Shown here piece after piece: positions 18,392 to 27,772 of a stretch of DNA of 64,000 nt. Positions within the stretch are counted from its first letter, which is position 1; every line of letters begins with the position of its first letter. Where the stretch lies: NCBI GenBank assembly GCA_965219915.1, contig OZ244794.1:2356001-2420000 (forward strand), written 5' to 3'. The notes under the pieces are model-generated. The model saw only the letters and a program-made list of their open reading frames with translations, was not told the DNA's origin and made no database searches. The position numbers and the translations under genes are program-made. The stretch comes from Bin80 sp965219915 (GTDB lineage: Bacteria > Bacteroidota > Rhodothermia > Rhodothermales > Bin80).

Positions 18392-19939
18392 CTATCTCTT
18401 GTGGCGAAGAGAGAGAAGGAAGCCAACAATAATGCAAATAACACTTCCGATCAGTGTATACCATGGCCAAGCAATCTGGCGTAATCCGGCCTCTTCAATC
18501 ATCCCATCTGTGGGATTAATTGCAATTATCCAACCTTCTGTTGGGCTGTGCCAAAGCCCAAAGATAACAAGCACCATGACCACAATTGTGAGAATAAAGG
18601 CAATCACTGCATCCCATTCCTTAGCATTCTTTATCACAATTCCCAACAGAAAGCCTCCCAGGAGGCCTCCATAGGTAAACGAGGCTATGGCCAGTCCAAG
18701 TTCAACAACCGGATTATCTGTATTCTCGAACAAACTTGCGAAGACGACAAACAGTGCCCCCCAAAATAGGGTCAAGCCTCGGGAGAGTAATAATCCTCTG
18801 GCTTTACTGATTGGGTTTTTAATCCATCGCTCAACCAGATCCATCATTGAGGAGGATGCCAAAGAATTAAGTGAGGAAGACAGTGTACTCATCGCGGCTG
18901 CCAAGATACCAGCGAGGAGTAGTCCCGACAGACCAGCCGGTAAACCTTCAATTATATAACGGGGGAAGACCTCATCCCCGCGTGAGAGTCCCAGTTCCGC
19001 AGGTGTGACGCCACCATAGTGTACCCATAACAGCGTCCCTATTGCGAGAAAAAGGGCAAATTGCAGGGCCACAAGCACCGCACTGCCTACTAACGCATAC
19101 TGGCTATCCTTAAGGGTTCTGCAGGTCAGCAGTCGTTGAACGATCAACTGATCTGTACCATGCGATGCCATAGAGAAAACCCCGCCTCCAATAATGGCTG
19201 TCACAGTGACATAGGGTTGAGTGATCCAATCGGTGAATGAACCTCCCAATCCAAAGTCAATCACACGTAGTTTGCCTTCCGTTGCCGCCAATCTCATCGC
19301 CCCTTCAGGTAAACTATTAAACAGTAAAACGGCACACAGGATACCTCCTAAGATATACAGTCCCATCTGCACGACATCGATCCAAATAACTGCCCGAATG
19401 CCGCCGACCAGGGTATATATGACCGTGATTATCCCAAGCACAAGTATTATCTGACCATAGGTTATTGGGTCTCCCATGAATGTCAATCCAGCAGAATCCG
19501 CAATTACCTTTAAGGGAATTGCTGTTGCAAACAGGCGTACACCATCTGCCAATAGCCTTGTTACCATGAACGTGACTGAGGCAGTGGATCTCATACGATC
19601 TCCGAAGCGTTCCCCCAAATAGGCATATGCGGTCGACATTGCTCCCTTAAAGTAGCGTGGCAGGAACAGCAGGCTCACTGCTATACGGCCTACAAGGTAC
19701 CCGGCTGTTATCTGAAGAAAGGTCATAGTGCCTCCGTAAGCGACCGCAGGCACGCCAATAATGGTCAAGGTGCTTGTTTCTGTGGCCACAACCGAGAAGC
19801 AGACCGCCCACCAGGGTAAGTCTCTGCCTCCTAGGAAATAGTCGTCCGTTGAGCGCTGGCGCCCTCCCAAACGTATACCCAGGGCGGCTACGCCGATCAG
19901 ATATACCGCAATAACGATATAGTCAAGCACTGATAGCAT
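18392..19939 (-). CDS. Sodium:solute symporter (SSS family)
   Basis: 515 residues with about 13 hydrophobic helices. 'DYIVIAVYLIGVAALGIRLGGRQRSTDDYFLGGRDLPWWAV' near the start is the standard SSS opening, and 'GGIRAVIWIDVVQMGLYI' and 'ASHGTDQLIVQRLLTCRT' are conserved internal blocks; the latter resembles the SGLT-type Na+ site region. It imports a solute with Na+; the substrate cannot be read, though sugars, sialic acid-like acids and myo-inositol are usual. It starts 8 bp after the MFS sugar porter stop and ends 15 bp before pgpH, so the three are probably one operon. The neighbouring oxidative sugar genes favour a carbohydrate substrate. Confidence 0.88.
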   Translation of the reverse strand: MLSVLDYIVIAVYLIGVAALGIRLGGRQRSTDDYFLGGRDLPWWAVCFSVVATETSTLTIIGVPAVAYGGTMTFLQITAGYLVGRIAVSLLFLPRYFKGAMSTAYAYLGERFGDRMRSTASVTFMVTRLLADGVRLFATAIPLKVIADSAGLTFMGDPITYGQIILVLGIITVIYTLVGGIRAVIWIDVVQMGLYILGGILCAVLLFNSLPEGAMRLAATEGKLRVIDFGLGGSFTDWITQPYVTVTAIIGGGVFSMASHGTDQLIVQRLLTCRTLKDSQYALVGSAVLVALQFALFLAIGTLLWVHYGGVTPAELGLSRGDEVFPRYIIEGLPAGLSGLLLAGILAAAMSTLSSSLNSLASSSMMDLVERWIKNPISKARGLLLSRGLTLFWGALFVVFASLFENTDNPVVELGLAIASFTYGGLLGGFLLGIVIKNAKEWDAVIAFILTIVVMVLVIFGLWHSPTEGWIIAINPTDGMIEEAGLRQIAWPWYTLIGSVICIIVGFLLSLRHKR

Positions 19940-19947
19940 TTGCAGCT

Positions 19948-21306
19948 TCAGTCAATTCCCAGCTTCTTAGACATTTCTTCAAGTGGGACCCCTTTGGTTT
20001 CTGGCATGACAAGAATCACCCATACGAGTTGTCCAACCATACACAATGCATAGAACGCAAAAATATTTGCCCCGATTGTTTCGGCAAACATGGGGAATGT
20101 AAGGGATATTATTGCAGCCATAATCCAATGCACAAAACTACCCAGGCTTTGTCCACGTGCTCGTACGCTATTTGGGAATATCTCGCCAAGGAACACCCAA
20201 ATGACTGCCCCCTGACCGAACGCATGTGATGCGATGAATACGATGAGGCTGACCAGTACTACCGGGCCGGTTATTTCGGTATAAAAGGCGAGTGCAGTAG
20301 CCCCCAGACTCAGTATATAGCCAATAGATCCTACCAACATGAGTTTCTTGCGCCCAAAATTATCAATAACCATGAGTGCGATCGCCGTCGCGATGAGATT
20401 GACACTGCCAATAATCACAGCCTGAAGGAGCGCAGACGTACCGGAGGCACCTGCCATTTCGAATATTCGGCGGGTATAATAGATCAATGCATTGATCCCT
20501 GAAAGCTGGTTAAATGCAGCAATTGCTACAGCCAGAAGGATTGGTTTAATGTATTTGGGCTGAAAGAAGCGCTCAGTCAGATGTTTGCGCGTTTCTAACA
20601 ACGATGCCCTTATGGCTGCGAGCTCTATTCCTGCATCAGAGCTATTGCCCCCCAAACTAATGAGTACATTTCTGGCTTCCTCATCTCTTCCCTGTGCGAC
20701 AAGCCATCGCGGGCTCCGGGGGTTTGTGAACAGTAATGCTGTGAAGGCTGCCGCGGGTACCGCCTCTATTCCGAACATCCAGCGCCATTCAATAGCCCCC
20801 AGTTCAAATGAAGCAATGGTAAAATTCGATAGGTAGGCTAACAGAATGCCGAGTACAATATTAAGCTGTACCAAGGCCACCAGTCGTCCCCGTATATTTG
20901 CAGGAGCAATTTCTGCCACATACATAGGGGCAACGACCGATGCTCCCCCAACGCCTAACCCTCCGATCAAGCGAAAAAATGCAAACGATCCAGCATCCCA
21001 GGCAATGGCACTCCCGATCGAAGATAGGAGGTACAATCCTCCCATGAGCATCAGCATTGGCCGGCGTCCGTAACGGTCAGCTGGTTTCGAGAATACCAAT
21101 GATCCGATTATAGTACCAATCAATGCACTGGCAACGAGTGTTCCGTGCCAGAAGGCAGGTGTACCGAAAGCCCCACTGAGACGCTGATATGTCGGATCAT
21201 ACAGATCTCGAAGTATTCCCTCTGCACCTGAGATTACCGCCGTATCAAAACCAAATAACAAGCCTCCCAAAGCGGCAACTAAGGAAGCCCAGATCACCCT
21301 AGACAT
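19948..21306 (-). CDS. MFS sugar porter (SP family, XylE/GLUT-like)
   Basis: About 452 residues and 12 helices. Sugar-porter signatures are clear: 'GGLLFGFDTAVISGA' in helix 1, 'DRYGRRP' after helix 2, 'SPRWLVAQGR' before the central loop, 'NQLSGINALIYY' in helix 7, 'GQGAVIWVFLGEIFP', and 'MPETKGVPLEEM' at the C-terminus. It imports a hexose, pentose or polyol. The ATG at 21306 is chosen because it begins directly before helix 1; an upstream ATG at 21345 would add 13 unlikely residues. It is divergent from the lipoprotein/creatininase array at 21631, and the 300-bp gap between them probably holds promoters for both. Confidence 0.9.
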   Translation of the reverse strand: MSRVIWASLVAALGGLLFGFDTAVISGAEGILRDLYDPTYQRLSGAFGTPAFWHGTLVASALIGTIIGSLVFSKPADRYGRRPMLMLMGGLYLLSSIGSAIAWDAGSFAFFRLIGGLGVGGASVVAPMYVAEIAPANIRGRLVALVQLNIVLGILLAYLSNFTIASFELGAIEWRWMFGIEAVPAAAFTALLFTNPRSPRWLVAQGRDEEARNVLISLGGNSSDAGIELAAIRASLLETRKHLTERFFQPKYIKPILLAVAIAAFNQLSGINALIYYTRRIFEMAGASGTSALLQAVIIGSVNLIATAIALMVIDNFGRKKLMLVGSIGYILSLGATALAFYTEITGPVVLVSLIVFIASHAFGQGAVIWVFLGEIFPNSVRARGQSLGSFVHWIMAAIISLTFPMFAETIGANIFAFYALCMVGQLVWVILVMPETKGVPLEEMSKKLGID

Positions 21307-21610
21307 GGCATTACAAGCAGTTGAAGTGAAATAAAGCGCATACAAGCGATTTAAGGTAACGATTCAAGGTTTTATGGAATACATAAGCTAGTGGATGAAG
21401 TCTCTTAGCCGCGAACTAAACTGCGTGTTCGCTCATTCTCAGCGATAAATCCTTCTGGCGGTCTTGAATTGATCTCGGATGTAGGTCAAGCGTTGGAGCA
21501 ATAAATGCCGGCTCTTGAGATGAGACATGCTCTACGCTCGTCATACTACTTCTGATAAGTATTTCTGGAGGGAAGGTTAACCTAATATTGACTACCTTAA
21601 GTCCACAATC

Positions 21611-21626
21611 ACTTGTGTCCACAAGT
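21611..21626. promoter_or_regulatory. Perfect palindrome before the plus-strand array (candidate operator)
   Basis: ACTTGTG-TC-CACAAGT: two perfect 7-bp arms with a 2-bp spacer. It ends 4 bases before the ATG of the first gene of the plus-strand array, over the ribosome-binding region. Its size and symmetry fit a dimeric repressor operator, or an RNA hairpin hiding the start site. No regulator gene is nearby. Confidence 0.5.
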
Positions 21627-21630
21627 AAAC

Positions 21631-22095
21631 ATGAAGCACTTTCCGATTTCTACATGTCTTTTGGCAGTGCTAGTTTGGGGCTGTGTTACGACTCCGTTAG
21701 GTGTCTCCATTACATCTCGGGCGCCCGAGGATACAACTTCTACGCGTCCTGGCCCTGTTGAAGCTAAGCGTGCATGGATATTTGTTGAGGGCTCTCAACA
21801 AGGTACGACACCTGCTACAGTCCGCATTCGGCGCAGTTTTGAGATAACCAACGTCTCATTGCATGTTGGACAAACATTCGAGGAAGTACGCCGCTACGAA
21901 ATAGAACGCAGCGTCACATCCAATCGAATTATGCAGAACTATACCTTCCAAGGTGCATACGATGGCGGCACACTCACCTTCAATTCTACAGAACTCTCCC
22001 AGGATAAGAAGGGGCGCTATATTATCCCATATTATGCTAATCCTATCCAAATAATTGATCACGAGTATGACCTAATATTGATTTTGACTGAATAA
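21631..22095 (+). CDS. Small secreted lipoprotein of unknown function
   Basis: 154 residues from the ATG at 21631. A signal peptide with lipobox 'LVWGC' (Cys at about residue 18) predicts a lipid-anchored envelope protein. The rest is rich in beta strands: 'AWIFVEGSQQGTTPATVRIRRSF' looks like a PEGA-like surface repeat (a 'G..GTTPA..V.I' pattern), followed by a variable strand-rich half. No enzyme motif is seen. It is the first gene of the plus-strand array, and its stop is one base before the GTG start of the creatininase-family gene, indicating tight coupling. Confidence 0.65.
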   Translation: MKHFPISTCLLAVLVWGCVTTPLGVSITSRAPEDTTSTRPGPVEAKRAWIFVEGSQQGTTPATVRIRRSFEITNVSLHVGQTFEEVRRYEIERSVTSNRIMQNYTFQGAYDGGTLTFNSTELSQDKKGRYIIPYYANPIQIIDHEYDLILILTE

Positions 22096-22096
22096 C

Positions 22097-22870
22097 GTGA
22101 GCATTAGACCATACGTACTTACAGAGACTAATTGGAAATCAGTCAGTGAAACTGATTTTGGGACGGCAGTATTACCATGGGGGGCAATTGAAGCACATAA
22201 TACCCACCTCCCCTATGGTACCGACAATATTCAGCTGGATCGGATTGCAGCTGATGCCTGTGCCGTAGCGTGGAAGCAGGGCGCCCGTGTCATTGCACTG
22301 CCAACGGTACCCTACGGTGTCAATACAGGGCAATCTGACATAACGTTGGATCTGAATATGATGCCCAGCACGCAGCAGGCGGTGTTGGGAGATGTCGCAC
22401 ATGCACTTGAAGGACAGAACATTCTGAAATTGGTTGTCCTGAATGGACATGGTGGCAACAACTTTCGACAAATGATCCGTGAGGTCGGATACCGCTGCCC
22501 AAAACTTTTTATTTGTGAGATCAACTGGTTCAAGGTACTTGATGCAAACCCCTACTTCGAGGATCCCGGGGACCACGCCGGAGAATTGGAAACTAGCCTA
22601 ATACTGGAAATTGCCCCGGAACTCGCCCTGCCGCTTGACCAGGCAGGTTCAGGCGCTGCACGCCCTTGGGCAATTGACGGATTGAATGAGGGCTGGGCTT
22701 GGGCAGAGCGACGTTGGAGTGAGATTACGGAAGATACGGGAGTTGGTGATCCCCGGGCGGCGACAAAGGCCAAAGGGAAGCTGTTTCTGGATGCTGTAAC
22801 ACAAAAGATAGGCCGCTTCCTGGCTGAACTGGATTCCACGCCAATTGACGCAATTTACAAGCGACAGTGA
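22097..22870 (+). CDS. Creatininase-family metal-dependent amidohydrolase
   Basis: 257 residues, the usual length for the family. Metal-site motifs are 'LPWGAIEAHNTHLPYGTD' (Glu, His, Asp; about 27-44), 'LNGHGGNN' (about 116) and 'GDHAGELETS' (about 158). There is no signal peptide, so it is cytoplasmic. Family members cleave cyclic or linear amides (creatinine, FAPy, mycofactocin peptides) or act on sugar-derived substrates; the true substrate is not readable. The start is GTG at 22097, one base after the preceding stop. Its place in a sugar-oxidation array is suggestive only. Confidence 0.88.
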   Translation: MSIRPYVLTETNWKSVSETDFGTAVLPWGAIEAHNTHLPYGTDNIQLDRIAADACAVAWKQGARVIALPTVPYGVNTGQSDITLDLNMMPSTQQAVLGDVAHALEGQNILKLVVLNGHGGNNFRQMIREVGYRCPKLFICEINWFKVLDANPYFEDPGDHAGELETSLILEIAPELALPLDQAGSGAARPWAIDGLNEGWAWAERRWSEITEDTGVGDPRAATKAKGKLFLDAVTQKIGRFLAELDSTPIDAIYKRQ

Positions 22871-22911
22871 AGCTGCCTACAATAACGCTAACGAAGCTGA
22901 ATTCTAGATAA

Positions 22912-23700
22912 ATGAATCGATTGATGGGAACGCTGTGCTTCGGGGCAATGATTGGATTTGCCCCGTTCGTACAGGCGCAGGATAAGGCTGGAGTCTACCT
23001 GCAGAACATTGACCAACTGCTCTATCAGGCGCATACGGCTAGTGAGAGAGCTGAACAGGCCGCTTCCGTCCAAGATCTGAAAATGTACACCGATACCGTG
23101 TTTGAGATGATCTGGGGCGCCCCCTCGGGACTGCTCTCAAACACCGGTGCAGCCCTCGCATACGGCTGGAAAACAAGATGGCAAACCGACGGTACTGAAT
23201 TCGATGAGGCACATGTTGAGCGCCATGGTTCGGATAAGCCAGTGATCTCGGATCCAGAAAAACTTGGTATCATGGGACAAGGACGAGCCATCGTAAAGAT
23301 GCTCGTACTGCATCAGGAAGAACCCCATGCAGATCACGTACTCGCTTCACTGAGCAATGTTATTGGATGGATGCGCCTCAGTGATGGCGTAACAAAGGGG
23401 GAACGCCAACCTAGAATTGATCTGACGCATGTCTGGGATGCCCCTACCCGCTTCTGGAATACTACTGCAGATACCGGCTGGTTAGGAGAAGTTCATGCCC
23501 AGGCAATCAATATTCTCAAAACAGAATACGGAGAGGACCTTAATACTGCCCAAGACCATGCGAAAGCCATGACTGCACTATTGGAAAAATGCAAGTCAGG
23601 TATAGATGAAAATGGTGATGGCACTGTCGCACCGATCATGATGGAGGGTGGTCTAGATACAGCGATCCAGCACGCAGGGTACTTGGGAATTATCAATTGA
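22912..23700 (+). CDS. Unknown secreted protein
   Basis: 262 residues with a clean signal peptide (cleavage after 'FVQAQ', about residue 22). The mature part is mainly helical, with a conserved-looking Trp/Gly block 'FEMIWGAPSGLLSNTG' and an acidic 'DENGDGTVAP' near residue 238 that resembles a calcium loop. No family is recognised. It sits 41 bp after the creatininase-family gene and 9 bp before the multidomain sugar-oxidation protein, so it is very likely cotranscribed and periplasmic with it. Confidence 0.7.
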   Translation: MNRLMGTLCFGAMIGFAPFVQAQDKAGVYLQNIDQLLYQAHTASERAEQAASVQDLKMYTDTVFEMIWGAPSGLLSNTGAALAYGWKTRWQTDGTEFDEAHVERHGSDKPVISDPEKLGIMGQGRAIVKMLVLHQEEPHADHVLASLSNVIGWMRLSDGVTKGERQPRIDLTHVWDAPTRFWNTTADTGWLGEVHAQAINILKTEYGEDLNTAQDHAKAMTALLEKCKSGIDENGDGTVAPIMMEGGLDTAIQHAGYLGIIN

Positions 23701-23709
23701 TAGAATACG

Positions 23710-26700
23710 ATGAATAAAAGAATAATCAGAATCACGTATATGGCGTGCGCGGGGATTCTCCTTGGTCTCATTCCATTGGGTAACCTATCACCTGTCCATG
23801 CGCAATGGAAGACACTCTTTGATGGCTCATCTTTGGATGGATGGTATCAGGCTGGACCAGGTCAGTTTGTACTGGAACCTGATGGGTCCATGATCAGCGA
23901 AGGTGGAATGGGCCTCTTCTATTACAGTGAGGAGTCGTTTCGTGATTTTGAATTGGAACTCGAATGGAAGTCGAACAAGACAACAGCAAACAGTGGGGTT
24001 TTCGTTCGATTTCCAAAAACCGATGATCCCTGGGTAGCCGTCGACGAAGGCTATGAAATCCAGATTGACGACAGTCGAGATCCTGACCACAAGACGGGAA
24101 GTATTTTCGCAATAAGCAAAGCATTCCGCTCAAATCCGCTACCGGCAGGCGAATGGAACAAGTTCCGTATTCGTGTAACAGGGCAGCGGTACGAAGTATG
24201 GCATAATGATGTCAAGGTCAACGACTATATGGGGAATCGTGGACGGGAAGGTTTTATCGGGCTCCAGAACCATGATAACGGTTCACGTGTGGCTTTCAGG
24301 AACGTAAAGGTCCGTTCCATTGAAGGAGACGCCAGTGAGTCTCTGGCTGAACTTCTTGCAACGTCTGAAGCAAGTGAGCCGATACGGGTGCTGATGCTAA
24401 CAGCAACGCACGGTTTCAGGCATGGCGCTGCAATTGAGGCCCAGAAGGAGGTTATGGTGGCATTGAACCAAACCACAGAGCTCCAGGTGGATACGACCGA
24501 AGATGTCAGCATGCTGCGGCCGGAAGTACTGGACAATTACGACGTACTTTTCCTGGCGAATTCGACACTTAGAATTCCGCCTCCAGAAGGAGCTCCAGAG
24601 CCGGAACCCGACGCAACTATGGCAGAGGGCACACTGGCAAACTTTGACCTCAAGCTCATGGTGCCTGACAACGAGATCCAGGGTAAAGTTGCCATTAGCG
24701 AGGCCCCGGATTCGCTCGTCGGAGTGGTTAAGTTCAACATATTTCCTGATCCTGCGAGCTTATTCAGTGTTCGATTAGATGCTGATTCTCTCTCGTTCAT
24801 GTGGGATACAGGGGGCATGGGAATAGCAACTGCCAAGCTTGATATAGAAGGTGATTCTTTGAGCGGACTCATGTCTCTTGGAGAAATGCAGGTACCACTT
24901 TCTGGTAAGCCGAGTGAACCTGAATCCATCAATTATCCCATTACAATCACCACCCCACAGGCTCCCCTAGGTGCTCTATTGACACTGGCAGGGGCTACAA
25001 GTACAATTGCTTTCCCGGATGGCACACTGCCCATAAATGATCTTTCGCTAGCGGGAGACTCAATTACCTTTCACTTTAACATTGAACAATTCGGTGACTT
25101 CTACGCCGAAGGGGTTATTGAGGGTGATAGTATCCGCGGTGCACTTGGGAGTGACTTTGGTGAGTTGCCCTTTGAAGGGTCCAGGCAAATAGGTGAACCG
25201 GAACATGAAGGAGAGACCCTTGAGCCCGCACAGCTTGAAGCCATCCTTTCATTTCTTGCCCAAGGAAAGGGAATTGCAATCGCACACGCTGGACTTGACG
25301 CACTTTACAATTCGCCGGAATACCGCGAAATGGCTGGAGGTGGACTGTTTGAAAGCCATCCCTGGACACAAAGCGTTCGTATTACGGTGGAAGAACCACA
25401 TACACCTGCTACGCGCCATTTAAGTGAAGATCTGTGGGTGCATGAAGAGATTTATGTACTTGATGTCAATCCTCGCTGGAATTCACGCGTTCTCCTGTCT
25501 CTGGATACTGATACCGTTGAATTGACGGAAGCAGCTGCTGGCGAAGAGCGAAATGACTACCCCATAAGCTGGATTCGCACGCACAATGGCGGTCGTGTGT
25601 TTGCCACAGGGCTTGGACACTTTGCGGATACGTGGCGAACCCCCGCATTTCTGGAGCATATTGTCCAGGGCATACGTATGGTAGCGGGGCGTACAAAAGC
25701 AGATTTCTCAGGACACCGGGTTAAGGAAGTCATCGCCGACAATGTTTGGCCTGATGATCTCGCTGTGGATGAACAAGGTGATGTGTGGATTGCGGAGCTT
25801 CGCGGCAAAGTGCATCATTACGACGCACAAAGTGGCGAAGTAAGGCAGATCGCCTATTTACAAACGACAGATCCAACGAACGTCGAACATGGTTTGTATG
25901 GAATTGAGGTAGACCCTGATTTTTACGACGGGTCGCCTTACGTATATCTCTACTATGCGGAGCCGCATACTTTCATCAACACGCTTTCACGATTCGTCTA
26001 TGAGGACGGCAATATAGACCTCGAATCAGAGCATGTTCTCCTGCGCGTACCAACAGAGCCTCAATGCTGCCATCAGGGTGGTGATCTTGAATGGGGACCC
26101 GATTCTACGCTCTATCTCTCAACCGGGGATACCGGTATGTCCGAAGTGCGTCCTGGATGGAAAATGTCAGAAGAGCAACTGGCTGCATTTGTTGACAAAC
26201 ACTCACTGAAAGATTATCATTGGGCACGTCTAGTGGATTCCGAGCGATCCGCTCAGAATCTGCAGGATCTGCGCGGAAAAATTCTAAGGATTAACAGGAA
26301 CGGAACGATTCCGCAAGACAATCCTTTTTTCGGCAAACCCGGTGTACGCTGGGAGATTTATGCATATGGCTTACGAAATCCCTATCGCTTCAAGGTGGAC
26401 CATGAAACCGGTGCACTTTACATCGGTGTGGTAGGGCCGGATGCTTCCTTTGACTACGATGAGTACAATATTTCTGCCAATGGAGGGGAAAATTTCGGGT
26501 GGCCGCGTACGCTTGGGAAGCTCTTCTATAATGAATGGACACCGGAATTGATACCCGATTTCGTGCCACCCTTCTGGGAGTACACCTACGAACATGGTGG
26601 GCGTTCAGCTACAGTTGGGCCGATCTACCGCTCCTCTGGCCAATATGCCTTTGGCGAGAATTTCCAGAATAAAGTATTTGTGTTTGATTGGGCTAGACGC

Positions 26701-27210
26701 TGGATTAAATATGGAGAACTCATTGATGGAACGTTTGAGAGCGACCAGGAGGAGGATGTTCGCATTGATGTTCCAAATATTCAGATTCCGGCAAAGCGCT
26801 TGGTCAACATTAAGACATTCGATACGCTACGGGGCACGTCCCCCATCTCCATGGAGTTGGGGCCGGATGGAAGCATCTACGTGGCAGAATTCGATGGTTT
26901 CTGGGATGCTGGCCCGGATGCAAAAGTGACACGTTACCGCTGGATCGAAGGGAATCGTGCCCCGATTGGGAATGCAGAAATTAGGACCGACGCAAACCAT
27001 ACTAAACTGCTTCATTTCGACGGGATGGGCATTATTGATCCTGATGGGGATGCCCTGGAATACTACTGGTCCTTTGGAGATGGCGATGAGGCAAAGGCAC
27101 AAAATGTATCGCATGCGTATGACGCTCCTGGCAAGTACCACATCGTGTTAGAGGTTACAGACATTCATGGCGCCTCCAGTGTGATGAAGTGGGATTGGAT
27201 GGTTGAATAG
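23710..27210 (+). CDS. Four-part fusion: DUF1080, split ThuA, PQQ-type sugar dehydrogenase, PKD
   Basis: 1166 residues with a signal peptide to about 31. Residues 33-205 form a DUF1080 (3-keto-disaccharide hydrolase-type) jelly roll ('WKTLFDGSSLDGW', 'NSGVFVRFP', 'EYEIQI'-like). A ThuA fold starts at 224 ('IRVLMLTATHGFRH') and stops near 288. About 210 residues of strand-rich sequence with two related repeats intervene. ThuA then resumes at 502-662 ('LSFLAQGKGIAIAHAGLDA', 'FESHPW', 'GLGHFADTW'). Residues 668-1075 are a soluble glucose/sorbosone dehydrogenase-like propeller ('NVWPDDLAVDEQGDVWIAEL', 'CCHQGGDLEWGPDSTLYLSTGD', 'RNPYRFKVD'). A PKD domain ends the protein (1080-1166, 'WSFGDGDEAKAQNVSHAYDAPG'). 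It is periplasmic or extracellular and likely oxidises and cleaves glycosides. A cytochrome c gene follows at once. Confidence 0.9.
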   Translation: MNKRIIRITYMACAGILLGLIPLGNLSPVHAQWKTLFDGSSLDGWYQAGPGQFVLEPDGSMISEGGMGLFYYSEESFRDFELELEWKSNKTTANSGVFVRFPKTDDPWVAVDEGYEIQIDDSRDPDHKTGSIFAISKAFRSNPLPAGEWNKFRIRVTGQRYEVWHNDVKVNDYMGNRGREGFIGLQNHDNGSRVAFRNVKVRSIEGDASESLAELLATSEASEPIRVLMLTATHGFRHGAAIEAQKEVMVALNQTTELQVDTTEDVSMLRPEVLDNYDVLFLANSTLRIPPPEGAPEPEPDATMAEGTLANFDLKLMVPDNEIQGKVAISEAPDSLVGVVKFNIFPDPASLFSVRLDADSLSFMWDTGGMGIATAKLDIEGDSLSGLMSLGEMQVPLSGKPSEPESINYPITITTPQAPLGALLTLAGATSTIAFPDGTLPINDLSLAGDSITFHFNIEQFGDFYAEGVIEGDSIRGALGSDFGELPFEGSRQIGEPEHEGETLEPAQLEAILSFLAQGKGIAIAHAGLDALYNSPEYREMAGGGLFESHPWTQSVRITVEEPHTPATRHLSEDLWVHEEIYVLDVNPRWNSRVLLSLDTDTVELTEAAAGEERNDYPISWIRTHNGGRVFATGLGHFADTWRTPAFLEHIVQGIRMVAGRTKADFSGHRVKEVIADNVWPDDLAVDEQGDVWIAELRGKVHHYDAQSGEVRQIAYLQTTDPTNVEHGLYGIEVDPDFYDGSPYVYLYYAEPHTFINTLSRFVYEDGNIDLESEHVLLRVPTEPQCCHQGGDLEWGPDSTLYLSTGDTGMSEVRPGWKMSEEQLAAFVDKHSLKDYHWARLVDSERSAQNLQDLRGKILRINRNGTIPQDNPFFGKPGVRWEIYAYGLRNPYRFKVDHETGALYIGVVGPDASFDYDEYNISANGGENFGWPRTLGKLFYNEWTPELIPDFVPPFWEYTYEHGGRSATVGPIYRSSGQYAFGENFQNKVFVFDWARRWIKYGELIDGTFESDQEEDVRIDVPNIQIPAKRLVNIKTFDTLRGTSPISMELGPDGSIYVAEFDGFWDAGPDAKVTRYRWIEGNRAPIGNAEIRTDANHTKLLHFDGMGIIDPDGDALEYYWSFGDGDEAKAQNVSHAYDAPGKYHIVLEVTDIHGASSVMKWDWMVE

Positions 27211-27231
27211 CACTCGTAACGTACTGTGTTT

Positions 27232-27759
27232 ATGATTTTTAATAAGGTTATTCGTCTTTTCGGCATTGTGGTTCTGCTCTCTGGATTGGTCATTAAGAAA
27301 GGTGTAGCTCAGGGCTCTTCCAACGTGGATGGGGAACAACTCTACCTCAGTCGCTGCATGTCTTGTCATCAAGTCGATGGTAATGGCATCCCAGGCGTAT
27401 TTCCTCCATTGAACGAGATTGACTGGGTGACCGGCGATAAGGGTCGACTGATTCGAATCACATTGGATGGTGCTGTTGGGGAATACGACATCGGTGGTGT
27501 GATTTACAGTGGAGCCATGCCGCCCTGGAAAAATTTTCTGAATGACCAGGAGATGGCTGCCCTGCTAACCTACATTCGGGGTGCATGGGATAACGATGCT
27601 TCGAGAGTCAGCGAGGATGAGGTTCGTCTCGTGCGAGAGGCCAGCAAAGGCAGAAATCAAGCTTGGACGGCTGAAGAGTTGGCAGATGAGGCCAACCAGG
27701 GTATTCCAGGTTCCCTCGGATTTCTACTGACCCCTCGCGATACAACAAAATCAAACTGA
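27232..27759 (+). CDS. Periplasmic c-type cytochrome
   Basis: About 175 residues with a signal peptide (to 'GVAQG'). One haem site, CMSCH, lies in 'LYLSRCMSCHQVDGNGIPGVFPPL', and a distal Met ligand is probable in 'YSGAMPPWKNFL'. It belongs to the class I cytochrome c (cbb3/alcohol dehydrogenase type). The ATG at 27232 is preferred; a GTG at 27226 is possible. It starts about 20 bp after the sugar dehydrogenase fusion and 13 bp before a lactonase gene, so it is the obvious electron acceptor for the quinoprotein dehydrogenases of the array. Confidence 0.9.
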   Translation: MIFNKVIRLFGIVVLLSGLVIKKGVAQGSSNVDGEQLYLSRCMSCHQVDGNGIPGVFPPLNEIDWVTGDKGRLIRITLDGAVGEYDIGGVIYSGAMPPWKNFLNDQEMAALLTYIRGAWDNDASRVSEDEVRLVREASKGRNQAWTAEELADEANQGIPGSLGFLLTPRDTTKSN

Positions 27760-27772
27760 GGAATTTCCTAGC

